Source of the DNA: Chitinophagales bacterium
Lineage (GTDB): Bacteria; Bacteroidota; Bacteroidia; Chitinophagales; Chitinophagaceae
Length of the DNA stretch: 64,000 nt
Assembly: GCA_020636505.1 (NCBI GenBank)
Contig: JACJXR010000004.1
Location: 1-64,000, forward strand
Reading direction: 5' to 3'
A model generated the notes under the pieces. The model saw nothing but the letters and a program-made list of their open reading frames with translations, was not told where the DNA came from and ran no database searches. Made by a program: the position numbers and the translations under genes. Positions 8,759-17,665 of the stretch are shown in pieces; positions within the stretch are counted from its first letter, which is position 1; the number at the start of each line of letters is the position of its first letter.

Positions 8759-10987
8759 ATGACAGCCGGTAGTGTTGCAAAAACGCCGAAGACCAAGCAG
8801 AAACTTGTAGAAGCTCTACAAAAACATTTTGGCTTTGAGCAATTTAAAGGTGAGCAGGAGAAGATCATCTCAAGTATTCTTTCCGGGAAAGATACATTTG
8901 TAATAATGCCTACGGGCGGAGGTAAATCATTGTGCTACCAACTACCTGCTGTTATGAGCGAGGGCGTTGCAATTGTAGTATCTCCACTTATCGCCTTAAT
9001 GAAAAATCAGGTTGATCTCATTCGTGGGTATAGCAGCAATGACAATATAGCTCACTTCCTGAACTCCACACTCAGTAAGACTCAGCAAAAGAAAGTTAAG
9101 TCTGACCTTGCAGAAGGACATACCAAGCTATTGTATGTAGCTCCTGAAACACTTACCAAACAGGAGAATATCAACTTCTTTTCGGAAATGAATATTTCCT
9201 TCATTGCCGTTGATGAAGCACACTGTATATCTGAGTGGGGTCATGATTTCAGACCTGAGTATCGCAAGCTACGCGATATGATAGACCAGATAAATGCAGA
9301 CCTACCAATAATAGCTCTGACAGCTACTGCTACGCCTAAGGTTCAGGACGACATACTTAAGAATTTGGCACTGAGAAAACCCAATGTATTTGTAGCCTCA
9401 TTCAACCGTCCGAACCTGTATTACGAGGTAACCGCAAAGGGGAATAAGAACCAAGTACTGAAGAACATAGTAAAGTTCATACATCAGAACAAAGGCAAGA
9501 GCGGCATCATATATACCCTCAACCGTAAAACAACGGAAGAGCTAGCCAACACACTTCAAGCAAACAATATATCAGCAGTGGCATATCATGCCGGTTTGGA
9601 AGCGAATATCAGAGCCAAGCGTCAAGACCAGTTCTTGATGGAAGAGGTGGATGTAATAGTCGCTACTATTGCCTTTGGTATGGGTATCGACAAACCTGAT
9701 GTGCGATTTGTAATGCATTACAACATTCCAAAATCGTTAGAGAACTATTATCAGGAAACAGGGCGTGCGGGGCGTGATGGACTTGAAGGCAAATGTATCT
9801 TGTACTATTCTCACAAAGATGTTCAGAAGCTGGAGCACTTGATGCGTGACAAGCCTTTGAGCGAACGCGAAATGGGTGCTCAGTTGATAACAGAAACTGT
9901 AGCATATGCCGAAAGCAGCGTATGTCGCAGAAAACTACTGCTACACTACTTTGGTGAGGAATTCAAAGAAGACAATTGCGGACAATGTGACAACTGTTTG
10001 AACCCTAAAGAGAAGTTGGAAGTAAAAGACAGCTCTAAAATCGTACTGGACACCGTGCGAGAGTTGGACGAGCGCTTCAATATCAACTATGTGGTGAATG
10101 TAATACAGGGTACCGATGACCCTCAAATAAGAACTTTCAGACACGACAAGCTAAAATCCTTCGGTTCGGGACAGATCATGAAGATGGAACACAACTTCTG
10201 GTACTCACTAATCCGCCAAATGATGCTTGAAGGTCTTTTAAGAAAAGATATAGAAGAGTACGGTTTGTTGAAAATAACCGACAAGGGTAAAAAGTTCCTC
10301 AAAAAGCCATTCTCGATAATGGTGTCGCTCAATCATGAGTACAAAGAGTCTGAGAGTGATGATGACAATACCCAAACCAACACAGCCGGAACTACCGACC
10401 CCCAGCTTTTCGAAATGCTGAAGGAGCTTCGTAAAGAAGTAGCGCTTGAAAAAAAGGTACCTCCATTCGTTGTTTTCCTGGAGAACTCTTTGGTGGATAT
10501 GGCCACCAACTACCCCACAACTCTAGAAGAATTGGAGAACATACAGGGTGTAAGTAAAGGCAAGGCTATTAGATACGGTAAAAAGTTCGTAAAGCTCATA
10601 GAACAATATGTTGAAGATAATGATATAGAAAAACCGGACGACTTTGTGATGAAAAGTGTTGTAAACAAGAGCGGCATGAAGGTTTTCATCATCCAAAACA
10701 TAGACAAGAAAATACCGCTTGAAACAATAGCTAAGAACAAAGGGCTTTCCCTTGAAGACTTGTTGACGGAAATGGAAAGTATCGTTGCCAGTGGTACTAG
10801 ACTAAACTTGGACTACATTCTCGACCAAGAACTGGACGAAGATGAGCAAGAGGATATATTCGAATTCTTCAGAGAAAGCACTGACGAAAACCTTGAAGAA
10901 GCATACGAAGAGTTCAGCGACAGTAACATTACCATAGAACAGTTGCAAATGATGCGTATCAAGTTCATGAGCGAGTTTGCCAATTAA
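8759..10987 (+). CDS. recQ: ATP-dependent DNA helicase RecQ
   Basis: A 3'-5' DNA helicase for recombination and repair. Seen in order: Walker A PTGGGKS (about 51-57), DEAH box with the RecQ aromatic loop (DEAHCISEWGHDFRP, 152-166), LTATATPKV, GMGIDKPDVRFVMH, QETGRAGRDG, the zinc-binding cysteines (CRRKLLLHYFGEEF then CGQCDNC, about 390-415), an RQC winged helix, and an HRDC domain (VALEKKVPPFVVFLENSL, about 560-640). The tail after the HRDC domain is acidic. The 742-aa length fits the Bacteroidota RecQ family. A terminator follows at 11012-11038. Confidence 0.97.
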   Translation: MTAGSVAKTPKTKQKLVEALQKHFGFEQFKGEQEKIISSILSGKDTFVIMPTGGGKSLCYQLPAVMSEGVAIVVSPLIALMKNQVDLIRGYSSNDNIAHFLNSTLSKTQQKKVKSDLAEGHTKLLYVAPETLTKQENINFFSEMNISFIAVDEAHCISEWGHDFRPEYRKLRDMIDQINADLPIIALTATATPKVQDDILKNLALRKPNVFVASFNRPNLYYEVTAKGNKNQVLKNIVKFIHQNKGKSGIIYTLNRKTTEELANTLQANNISAVAYHAGLEANIRAKRQDQFLMEEVDVIVATIAFGMGIDKPDVRFVMHYNIPKSLENYYQETGRAGRDGLEGKCILYYSHKDVQKLEHLMRDKPLSEREMGAQLITETVAYAESSVCRRKLLLHYFGEEFKEDNCGQCDNCLNPKEKLEVKDSSKIVLDTVRELDERFNINYVVNVIQGTDDPQIRTFRHDKLKSFGSGQIMKMEHNFWYSLIRQMMLEGLLRKDIEEYGLLKITDKGKKFLKKPFSIMVSLNHEYKESESDDDNTQTNTAGTTDPQLFEMLKELRKEVALEKKVPPFVVFLENSLVDMATNYPTTLEELENIQGVSKGKAIRYGKKFVKLIEQYVEDNDIEKPDDFVMKSVVNKSGMKVFIIQNIDKKIPLETIAKNKGLSLEDLLTEMESIVASGTRLNLDYILDQELDEDEQEDIFEFFRESTDENLEEAYEEFSDSNITIEQLQMMRIKFMSEFAN

Positions 10988-11011
10988 ACTGTTTAAGGCA
11001 TATTTTTATCC

Positions 11012-11041
11012 AACGGCTACAACAAACCTGTAGCCGTTTTG
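11012..11041 (+). terminator. Terminator of recQ
   Basis: Stem AACGGCTACA (11012-11021) with TGTAGCCGTT (11029-11038), a 7-nt loop and a short T run, 24 bp after the recQ stop. Confidence 0.8.
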
Positions 11042-11056
11042 TTATGTCTACTCTTA

Positions 11057-11071
11057 TGTAACAGTTGTAAC
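11057..11071 (+). promoter_or_regulatory. TGTAAC-N3-TGTAAC direct repeat upstream of the first di-heme peroxidase
   Basis: Two identical 6-mers in direct orientation with a 3-bp spacer (AGT), about 150 bp before the peroxidase start. The same arrangement recurs at 14184-14198. Candidate regulator binding site. Confidence 0.4.
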
Positions 11072-11223
11072 CGACAGTTTAAGTCCATAGCCTTAAATTG
11101 TAATGAAAACTGATAATAATCATATATTCAGTAACTTATAAACAAAAAGAGTATAGTAAATTGCATAGTGGCGCAGGCGTACAATATGATTTTCTATAAT
11201 TCGTTATCTAAATGGGTATTAAC

Positions 11224-12306
11224 ATGAAAAAGCAGTTGACACTTTCGGGATTGGTTCTCTCTCTGTTTTTTACAGCGACAATAATCTCTTGTAAAAAAGA
11301 CCCCACCACCGGTGGCGGTACAGGCCCAACCGATTGGATAGATACCGTTCAGCCAGCGCAGATGAATACCTATGATTTAACTACACTAAAACCTTACTTT
11401 TTTGCTGACCCTGTTATACCTGCAGACAACGAATTAACTGAAGAGCGCATTGCTTTGGGTAAAAAACTCTTCTTTGATACACGCCTGTCGAACGATGGCT
11501 CCAACTGTGCCAAATGTCACAAGCCTGAATATGGTTTTTCGATGGAGGGAGTATCTCAACCGCCTCCTGATAATGGGTTGACATCACTACCACTCATCAA
11601 CCTGGCATGGTATGAAAACTTTATGTGGAATGGACGTATTCGTGGTACGGTTGAAGATGTGATGTTTATGGAAGTGACCAAGCGATTCCAAACCGATTTG
11701 AACAAGATAAACGGCATCGACGAGTACCGAATCATGTTCAAGAGATACTACAATGTCAGTAATATTACTGCCAATGATCTTGCAAAAGCATTGGCACAAT
11801 TTATGCGTATACTAGTGTCCAAAGACACCAAAGATGAGGCAGCACTGAAAGGACAAAGGATGTTGACTGCTCTAGAAATAGCTGGGAGAGATATTTTCTT
11901 CTCAGAGAAAGGTGACTGCTTCCACTGCCATGCGAAAGTTATAGGTACAGACAACCTTCTACACAACACCGGCCTCGACAGTGGCGGATATGCCAAAGAA
12001 ATTGATAAAGGATATTATAACGTCACCAAAAAAGACGAAGATCTTGGTAAGTTTCGCACAGCAAACCTTAGAAATGTAGCACTTCGCACACACTTTATGC
12101 ACGATGGAAGATTTACATCTTTAGAAGAAGTGGTGGATTTCTACGACCATGGTTTCAAAAGGGTTCCCAACATTGACCCTGTAATGCTGAAACCAGGTAA
12201 AGAAGACGGCCTTAACTTAACCGATCTTGAGAAAAAGCAACTAGTGGCTTATCTTAAAACGTTCACCGACTCAGTAATGATAACCAATCCTGCGTTTAAG
12301 GAATAA
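11224..12306 (+). CDS. Di-heme cytochrome c peroxidase (CCP/MauG family) lipoprotein
   Basis: I chose the ATG at 11224, which leads directly into a lipoprotein signal (lipobox TIISC, Cys about 23); the ATG at 11212 only adds MGIN. Two c-type heme motifs are present, CAKCHKPEYGFS and CFHCH, with the family phrases LINLAWYENFMWNGR and RTANLRNVALRTHFMHDGRF. The family reduces hydrogen peroxide or oxidises protein tryptophans, using periplasmic electron donors. The gene converges with the second di-heme peroxidase; only 4 bp separate their stops. Paralogous, but no partner gene lies next to it on this strand. Confidence 0.9.
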   Translation: MKKQLTLSGLVLSLFFTATIISCKKDPTTGGGTGPTDWIDTVQPAQMNTYDLTTLKPYFFADPVIPADNELTEERIALGKKLFFDTRLSNDGSNCAKCHKPEYGFSMEGVSQPPPDNGLTSLPLINLAWYENFMWNGRIRGTVEDVMFMEVTKRFQTDLNKINGIDEYRIMFKRYYNVSNITANDLAKALAQFMRILVSKDTKDEAALKGQRMLTALEIAGRDIFFSEKGDCFHCHAKVIGTDNLLHNTGLDSGGYAKEIDKGYYNVTKKDEDLGKFRTANLRNVALRTHFMHDGRFTSLEEVVDFYDHGFKRVPNIDPVMLKPGKEDGLNLTDLEKKQLVAYLKTFTDSVMITNPAFKE

Positions 12307-12310
12307 AACA

Positions 12311-13342
12311 TCATTGATACAGAGGGTTATTTACAAGCTCTATATCTGTCAGTGTTTTTAGGAAGGCAATAAGATTTGCCTTTTCTTCTTCTGTTAGTTT
12401 AAGCCCTTCTTTTTCGATTTGTGTGGACAAGGTTGGTGACTGCATCACTCCCTCTGAATAGTGGTTGACAACATCCAATAATGTAACAAAACGCCCATCA
12501 TGCATGTAAGGATGAGTAAGCTCTATGTTTCTCAATGTAGGCACTTTGAACTTTCCGATATCATCGACGTTGCGTGTAATGCGAAACCTTCCCGAGTCTA
12601 CAAACACATTATCCAAACCATTGTTTTGAAATGAATAGTTGGTTGTCAACGGCTCTGAATGGCATGTAGAGCAATCCCTTCTGAAAATGACTAGGCCCTT
12701 CATTTCTGCATCGCTGAAACCTCCTGTACCTGTTATATACTTGTCGTATTTTGAATTGGCAGACACTATGTTTCCCATGTACTGAGCAAAAGCCCAGAAT
12801 ATTTGCTGCACGTCAATACTGTCTTTATGAAATGCATTTTTAAAAAGGTCTCGATAAACACTGTTCTCTTGGAGTTTACGTAAAATACCGGCGGGCGTTT
12901 CAGCCATCTCCAAAGGATGTTGGATGGCTCCCAATGGGCTTACCTCAAGATGATTGACCCCTCCATCCCACATAAAACTAGTATTCCAAGCCAAGTTGAC
13001 TATCGGTGGTGCGTTTCGCGAAGCCATCCCACCATTTACTCCTTTACTGAACCTGATACCCGCATCTGCAAAAGCATCTTGTTGTTTATGGCAACTTGCA
13101 CACGATATGGTACCGTTTATGGATAACAAAGGATCGTGAAAGAGCTTTTTGCCCAGTTCAAAACCCTCTTTCGTGAATACATTATCCCCAAATTCATAAT
13201 GAGCCGCAGGAAAATGAGCAGGGCGCTCAGGATTGAAGTATACAGGTTCAGGCAACGGAGCACTTGTACGTTCTTGCTTACAAGCACCCATAAAAAACAA
13301 CAGGGCTAAAACACCGATATATGTAAGAGCCCTGTTGTTCAT
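12311..13342 (-). CDS. Di-heme peroxidase lipoprotein, MbnH-like
   Basis: Lipoprotein signal (FFMGACK, Cys about 21), heme motifs CASCHKQQDAFAD and CSTCHSEPL, and the phrases NLAWNTSFMWDGGVNHLE and LRNIELTHPYMHDGRF. Length is 343 aa, typical for MauG/CCP proteins. It lies 15 bp downstream of an MbnP-like gene on the same strand. In known MbnP/MbnH pairs this type of enzyme oxidises a tryptophan of MbnP to kynurenine. I therefore infer a partner-modifying role; a plain peroxidase role cannot be excluded from sequence. Confidence 0.85.
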   Translation of the reverse strand: MNNRALTYIGVLALLFFMGACKQERTSAPLPEPVYFNPERPAHFPAAHYEFGDNVFTKEGFELGKKLFHDPLLSINGTISCASCHKQQDAFADAGIRFSKGVNGGMASRNAPPIVNLAWNTSFMWDGGVNHLEVSPLGAIQHPLEMAETPAGILRKLQENSVYRDLFKNAFHKDSIDVQQIFWAFAQYMGNIVSANSKYDKYITGTGGFSDAEMKGLVIFRRDCSTCHSEPLTTNYSFQNNGLDNVFVDSGRFRITRNVDDIGKFKVPTLRNIELTHPYMHDGRFVTLLDVVNHYSEGVMQSPTLSTQIEKEGLKLTEEEKANLIAFLKTLTDIELVNNPLYQ

Positions 13343-13357
13343 ATAAATATTATTTTT

Positions 13358-14137
13358 CTATTGGTAGGATAACCCTAAGAATGAAATGTTACTGTAAAAG
13401 TCGGTTGCCATTGTTTTAGCGATAGGACCTGGCATATGCACAGTGCTTCTGACACTCAAGCCATCAACAGAGTGCCATAGTCTCGCAGGGTTCACACGCA
13501 ATGTTACAGCCGCATCTTTCGTATTGGTAATAGCCATTGTCTTACCGTCAAAATTTGTATTCTTAATGGTTACAATATTATCAGATCCCGTAAAGCCACC
13601 TAGGTGAAATGCGAATACACCCGTCGTAGAATTTGGAGAATTTCCTTCAGCTTTAAGCATAATAAAACCACTGTTCCAATCCCAAAACATACCGTTACCC
13701 AAAGTCAAATCACCGTTATATACACCCGATACATTCATAGCACTATCTATACCCATTGTATATTGCATTTCCACATAGTCACCACCAGGTACATTATTTA
13801 TCTTAATATTCGCTTTTTCCGGACAAGTGTTACAAACCAAATGATAACTGTTCGGCTCTGACCACCAATTACCTTTACTGTCCTTGAATTTGATGTTCGA
13901 TACATAGAATTTAAATGTAGTGAAGGTCATTGTATCACCCGTCATAGGGTGCACATACTGCGTACCGATAGTCCACGGCAATAAGTTGTGGCCAAACACA
14001 TAATCAAAATTCACATTGACATTACCAACCACATTTGTAGGCGGATATATCGACTGTTTTTCTTTTTTGCACGAGTATAGCGATGTTACTGCCAACATAA
14101 GTGCAACCGATGTAATAACTCTGAGGTTCATAATCAT
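13358..14137 (-). CDS. MbnP-like lipoprotein
   Basis: Lipoprotein signal with Cys about 23 (SLYSCKK), then a beta-rich domain with MbnP-type features: VNVNFDYVFGHNLLPW, FTTFKFYVSNIKF, and the aromatic motif GMFWDWNSGF (about 149-158) followed by MLKAEG and FAFHLGG. MbnP proteins are periplasmic copper binders matured by a di-heme MbnH enzyme. Here the di-heme gene follows after 15 bp, supporting the assignment. Whether Trp oxidation or copper binding occurs is inference. A CNTCPEK cysteine pair sits near residue 102 and could be structural. Confidence 0.75.
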   Translation of the reverse strand: MIMNLRVITSVALMLAVTSLYSCKKEKQSIYPPTNVVGNVNVNFDYVFGHNLLPWTIGTQYVHPMTGDTMTFTTFKFYVSNIKFKDSKGNWWSEPNSYHLVCNTCPEKANIKINNVPGGDYVEMQYTMGIDSAMNVSGVYNGDLTLGNGMFWDWNSGFIMLKAEGNSPNSTTGVFAFHLGGFTGSDNIVTIKNTNFDGKTMAITNTKDAAVTLRVNPARLWHSVDGLSVRSTVHMPGPIAKTMATDFYSNISFLGLSYQ

Positions 14138-14183
14138 AAAGTTTTAACCAAACACTAAATTACTCAATTATAGCTCAAGATAT

Positions 14184-14254
14184 TGTAACAAATGTAACTT
14201 TTACTGTCACTTACATATGGCTATAAATCGTTTAAACTTCAAGTTACAGTTACA
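14184..14254. promoter_or_regulatory. Cluster of TGTAAC boxes between the MbnP-like gene and the SDR
   Basis: TGTAAC-AAA-TGTAAC (14184-14198) repeats the 6-3-6 layout seen at 11057. GTTACAGTTACA (14243-14254) holds two further copies on the opposite strand. A single TGTAAC is at 14323-14328. The 220-bp gap lies between divergent genes, so which one is controlled is unclear. Confidence 0.4.
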
Positions 14255-14357
14255 ACCTGAAACAATAAATGATATTTGTCATATCGCGGATGAAAACATT
14301 TTTCCTTCTTAAGCATTATTCCTGTAACTTTTACATTCATTAACCGATATATACGTC

Positions 14358-15173
14358 ATGACGGGCAAAACAGTTTTCATTTCAGGTGCCAGTAGAGGAA
14401 TAGGCAGATCAATAGCCCTACGATTAGCCAAAGAAGGAGCCAATGTTATAATAGCAGCAAAGTCGGTTACGGAAGATCCTAGACTGGGAGGCACCATTCA
14501 CTCTGTAGCTGAAGAGGTGAACAGTGCCGGTGGTAAAGCATTGGCCGTACCATGTGATATAAGAGATGAAGAACAAATATTCAATGCCCTAAGAGAAGCT
14601 ATTACATTGTTTGGAGGTATAGATGCGGTTATCAACAATGCATCCGCAATATCTCTGACCCCAACTCTGCAAACCGAAACAAAACGTTTCGACCTGATGC
14701 ATGACATAAACGTCAGAGGTACGTTCTTAGTCACCAAACATTGCATACCGTTCTTAAAAAAGGCTGAGAACCCTCATATTCTGACCTTATCGCCTCCAAT
14801 CAATTTAAACCCTAAATGGTTGTCGATCTCATTAGCATATACTCTGACCAAGTACAATATGAGTATGATGGCGCTAGGTTGGGCTGAAGAATTGAAACAA
14901 TATAAAATAGCATCGAATGCTCTATGGCCTATGACTACCATCGCAACGGCGGCTGTAAAGAACCTACTAGGTGGAGATGCATTGGTTCAGCGCAGCAGAA
15001 AGCCCGAAATAATCGCCGATGCAGTACAATACATCCTTAATCAACCTTCTGATACATATACCGGCCAAACACTGATAGACGAAGACGTATTAAAGCAAGC
15101 CGGCATTACCGACCTAAGCCCATATGCGATAAACGAAGGGCAAGAGCTTCAAAAGGACCTATTTCTTGACTAA
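14358..15173 (+). CDS. Short-chain dehydrogenase/reductase, HSDL2-like
   Basis: An NAD(P)-dependent oxidoreductase with the Rossmann motif FISGASRGIGRSIA (about 8-21), NNAS, and the active-site pair LTLSPPINLNP and YTLTKYNMSM (Y-x3-K). The SPP context and NALWPMTTIATAA are characteristic of the HSDL2-type subgroup found in bacteria and peroxisomes, which lacks a firmly known substrate. It is followed after 15 bp by the ABC transporter ATPase, so the two may be co-transcribed. TGTAAC boxes lie upstream. Confidence 0.9.
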   Translation: MTGKTVFISGASRGIGRSIALRLAKEGANVIIAAKSVTEDPRLGGTIHSVAEEVNSAGGKALAVPCDIRDEEQIFNALREAITLFGGIDAVINNASAISLTPTLQTETKRFDLMHDINVRGTFLVTKHCIPFLKKAENPHILTLSPPINLNPKWLSISLAYTLTKYNMSMMALGWAEELKQYKIASNALWPMTTIATAAVKNLLGGDALVQRSRKPEIIADAVQYILNQPSDTYTGQTLIDEDVLKQAGITDLSPYAINEGQELQKDLFLD

Positions 15174-15188
15174 TCAAACATTATCATA

Positions 15189-16079
15189 TTGGACACAATC
15201 TTATCAATCAACTCCATTTCAAAATCATACGGACCCATACAAGCACTTAAGGGTGTATCTTTTAATATTCCCAAAGGTTCCGTTTTCGGCGTATTAGGAC
15301 CTAATGGCAGTGGTAAAACCACTCTTTTAGGCATACTGTTGGATGTGCTTCGCGCAGACGCGGGCACATACAGCTGGTTGGGAGGTATTCCGGTAAACGA
15401 TGCCAGAAAAAAAATCGGCTCTTTATTGGAAACACCAAACTTCTATCATTATATGACCGCTTGGGACAACTTGGAGATTTCTGCAGCAATTAAAGGCCGT
15501 GGGCTTGATGAAAGGTCTGCAGTGTTGGAACAGACAGGACTTTTTGAACGAAAAGACAGTAAGTTCCAAACTTTCTCACTTGGTATGAAGCAGCGGTTAG
15601 CTATTGCTTCTACCCTACTCGGCAACCCTGACGTGCTTGTATTTGATGAACCCACGAATGGTTTGGACCCTGCCGGTATCGCAGAGATACGAGACTTGAT
15701 AAAACGCCTGAATAATGAAGGCAAAACAATAATAATGGCCAGTCACCTACTGGACGAAGTGGAAAAGGTATGCACACACGTAGCCATCCTTAAAAAGGGT
15801 GACCTTTTATTGAGTGGCAAAGTAGACGATGTACTTAGACATGAAGACCAAATAGAGATAGCAGCACAAGACCTGAACAGATTATTTGGCATCATCAAAG
15901 AAATGGCCGGAGTTACCGATGCCAAACTGTTGAACAATACAGTATTGCTAAGCTGTGATGCAGTAACCACATCTGAAATGATAAACAGCTATTGTGCACA
16001 ACATGGTGTCACCTTGTCTCACCTACTGCTCAAGAAAAAAAGTCTGGAAACAAAATTCATGGAACTCACAAGCAAGTAA
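15189..16079 (+). CDS. ABC transporter ATP-binding protein (ABC-2 exporter)
   Basis: The start is a TTG at 15189, giving MDTILSINSISKSYG. Walker A GPNGSGKTT (about 38-46), signature FSLGMKQRLAIA (a common SLGMKQRL variant of LSGGQ in this subfamily), Walker B VLVFDEPTNGLDP and the switch His in MASHLLDE are all present. The 296-aa ATPase is followed after 5 bp by an ABC-2 permease, so together they form an inner-membrane exporter of unknown substrate. The subfamily includes antibiotic and lipid exporters and GldA-like ATPases. Confidence 0.92.
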   Translation: MDTILSINSISKSYGPIQALKGVSFNIPKGSVFGVLGPNGSGKTTLLGILLDVLRADAGTYSWLGGIPVNDARKKIGSLLETPNFYHYMTAWDNLEISAAIKGRGLDERSAVLEQTGLFERKDSKFQTFSLGMKQRLAIASTLLGNPDVLVFDEPTNGLDPAGIAEIRDLIKRLNNEGKTIIMASHLLDEVEKVCTHVAILKKGDLLLSGKVDDVLRHEDQIEIAAQDLNRLFGIIKEMAGVTDAKLLNNTVLLSCDAVTTSEMINSYCAQHGVTLSHLLLKKKSLETKFMELTSK

Positions 16080-16084
16080 CAACT

Positions 16085-16873
16085 ATGAACATATTATCAA
16101 TAGAATGGTTAAAAGTTAAGAAGTATCGCACGTTCTGGGTGCTTATCGGGTTCTTTATATTGTTGTTGCCCCTATGGAATTACAGCATCAATAGCGGTAT
16201 TGTAAAGATGGGAGGTAAGGATAGCATCAACTTCCTCAATCAAGCATACAACTTTCAAAACGTATGGAGCAATTTAGGTTGGTGGACAAGTATTTTTGTC
16301 ACATTTATATCCATACTTATAATCATACTTACATCGAATGAGTATTCGTTCAGAACCAATAGGCAAAATATCATTGATGGCCTAACGAGGCTTCAATTTT
16401 ACCATGCAAAATGGTTAATGGTATTTGCACTCACTATATTTACAACAATATATGTTTTTGTGCTTGGAGTAGCATTCGGGATGTCGAATGACGATGCTTC
16501 CAACTTTCCGGGAAAACTGATGCCTTTATTTTCCGTTTTTGTATTGTCACTCAATTATTATGCATTCGGTCTTTTTCTGGCTGTGATGTTCAAAAGAAGT
16601 GGACTATCGATAGGCATGTTCTTTCTGTACTCTATGATCATAGAATACCTTTCAAAAGGACTTATCAACTGGATGTCAAAATCAGAAGTCGGCAATTATC
16701 TGCCATTGCAAGCAAGCGACGAGCTGCTACCATTCCCCCTGCTCAGCACACTGAAAGCAATGACAGGAGCAGCTGAAGAACCGAACCAATGGGGCTTTGT
16801 CGCTGTTTCCTTCGTATGGATAGTTATTTATTACTTAATAGGTAGGTATAGGTTACTGAAAAGTGATTGGTAA
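16085..16873 (+). CDS. ABC-2 type transporter permease
   Basis: Starts at ATG 16085 (MNILSIEWLKVKKYRTFWVL); the frame extends further upstream inside the ATPase gene but lacks support. About six hydrophobic segments are seen, in residues 20-40, 60-85, 110-135, 150-170, 175-195 and 230-250. The conserved opening in ABC-2 permeases, a short cytoplasmic amphipathic stretch before helix 1, is present. It partners the ATPase 5 bp upstream. Its stop codon overlaps the -7 element before surE. Confidence 0.85.
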   Translation: MNILSIEWLKVKKYRTFWVLIGFFILLLPLWNYSINSGIVKMGGKDSINFLNQAYNFQNVWSNLGWWTSIFVTFISILIIILTSNEYSFRTNRQNIIDGLTRLQFYHAKWLMVFALTIFTTIYVFVLGVAFGMSNDDASNFPGKLMPLFSVFVLSLNYYAFGLFLAVMFKRSGLSIGMFFLYSMIIEYLSKGLINWMSKSEVGNYLPLQASDELLPFPLLSTLKAMTGAAEEPNQWGFVAVSFVWIVIYYLIGRYRLLKSDW

Positions 16874-16878
16874 ATTTG
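16871..16878 (+). promoter_or_regulatory. -7 element before surE
   Basis: TAAATTTG matches TAnnTTTG exactly; its first three bases are the permease stop codon and the surE ATG follows 4 nt later. A promoter here would give a very short leader. Confidence 0.45.
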
Positions 16879-16882
16879 CATC

Positions 16883-17665
16883 ATGGCGAATGACCAACCT
16901 ACAATACTGGTAACAAATGATGATGGCATAACCGCACCGGGTATCAAAGCCCTGATAGAAGCAGTAAAAGGGCTCGGGCGAATAGTAGTTGTAGCTCCTG
17001 ACAGCCCACAATCCGGCATGGGGCATGCTGTTACAATAGGAGAACCCTTAAGGTTACACAAAGCGAATGTTTTCGAAGGCATTGACGCATGGGAATGCAG
17101 TGGCACACCGGTAGATTGTGTGAAGCTAGCACGAGATATTATCCTGCACAGGAAGCCCGATTTATGTGTTAGCGGCATCAATCATGGTGCTAACCATTCC
17201 ATAAACGTCATATATTCGGGGACAATGAGTGCCGCTATGGAAGCTGCCATAGAAGGAGTTCCTTCAATAGGATTTTCGTTGTTGGATTATCGTTATGAAG
17301 CGGATTTTTCAGTAGCACAGAAAGTGGCCCGTACCCTCGCAACCAAAATGCTGGAACAATCCATGCCGGAGCATACATTGCTCAATGTAAACATTCCCAA
17401 AGTATCGGAAGCTGATTTTAAAGGCATGAAAATATGCAGGCAGGCATATGCTAAATGGGAAGAAGAGTTTGATGCTCGTGTAGACCCTCGTGGCAAAGAG
17501 TACTATTGGATGACCGGACGTTTTGTAAACATGGATACAGGTAGCAATACCGACGTAGACGCTTTAGCCAATGGGTATGCATCTGTAGTTCCGGTCAAAT
17601 TTGACCTTACAGACAATGAAATGCGCAGCCGTCTTGAAGGTGAATGGAAAGATATTGTCAGCTAA
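16883..17665 (+). CDS. surE: 5'/3'-nucleotidase SurE
   Basis: A metal-dependent survival-protein nucleotidase acting on nucleoside monophosphates. The 260-aa product has ILVTNDDGITAPGI (metal-binding Asp pair near residues 13-14), APDSPQSGMGHAVT, CSGTPVDCVKLA and SGINHGANHSINVIYSGTM, all diagnostic. Its stop abuts the stop of the convergent YdeI-like gene with no intergenic base and no visible terminator. Confidence 0.97.
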   Translation: MANDQPTILVTNDDGITAPGIKALIEAVKGLGRIVVVAPDSPQSGMGHAVTIGEPLRLHKANVFEGIDAWECSGTPVDCVKLARDIILHRKPDLCVSGINHGANHSINVIYSGTMSAAMEAAIEGVPSIGFSLLDYRYEADFSVAQKVARTLATKMLEQSMPEHTLLNVNIPKVSEADFKGMKICRQAYAKWEEEFDARVDPRGKEYYWMTGRFVNMDTGSNTDVDALANGYASVVPVKFDLTDNEMRSRLEGEWKDIVS

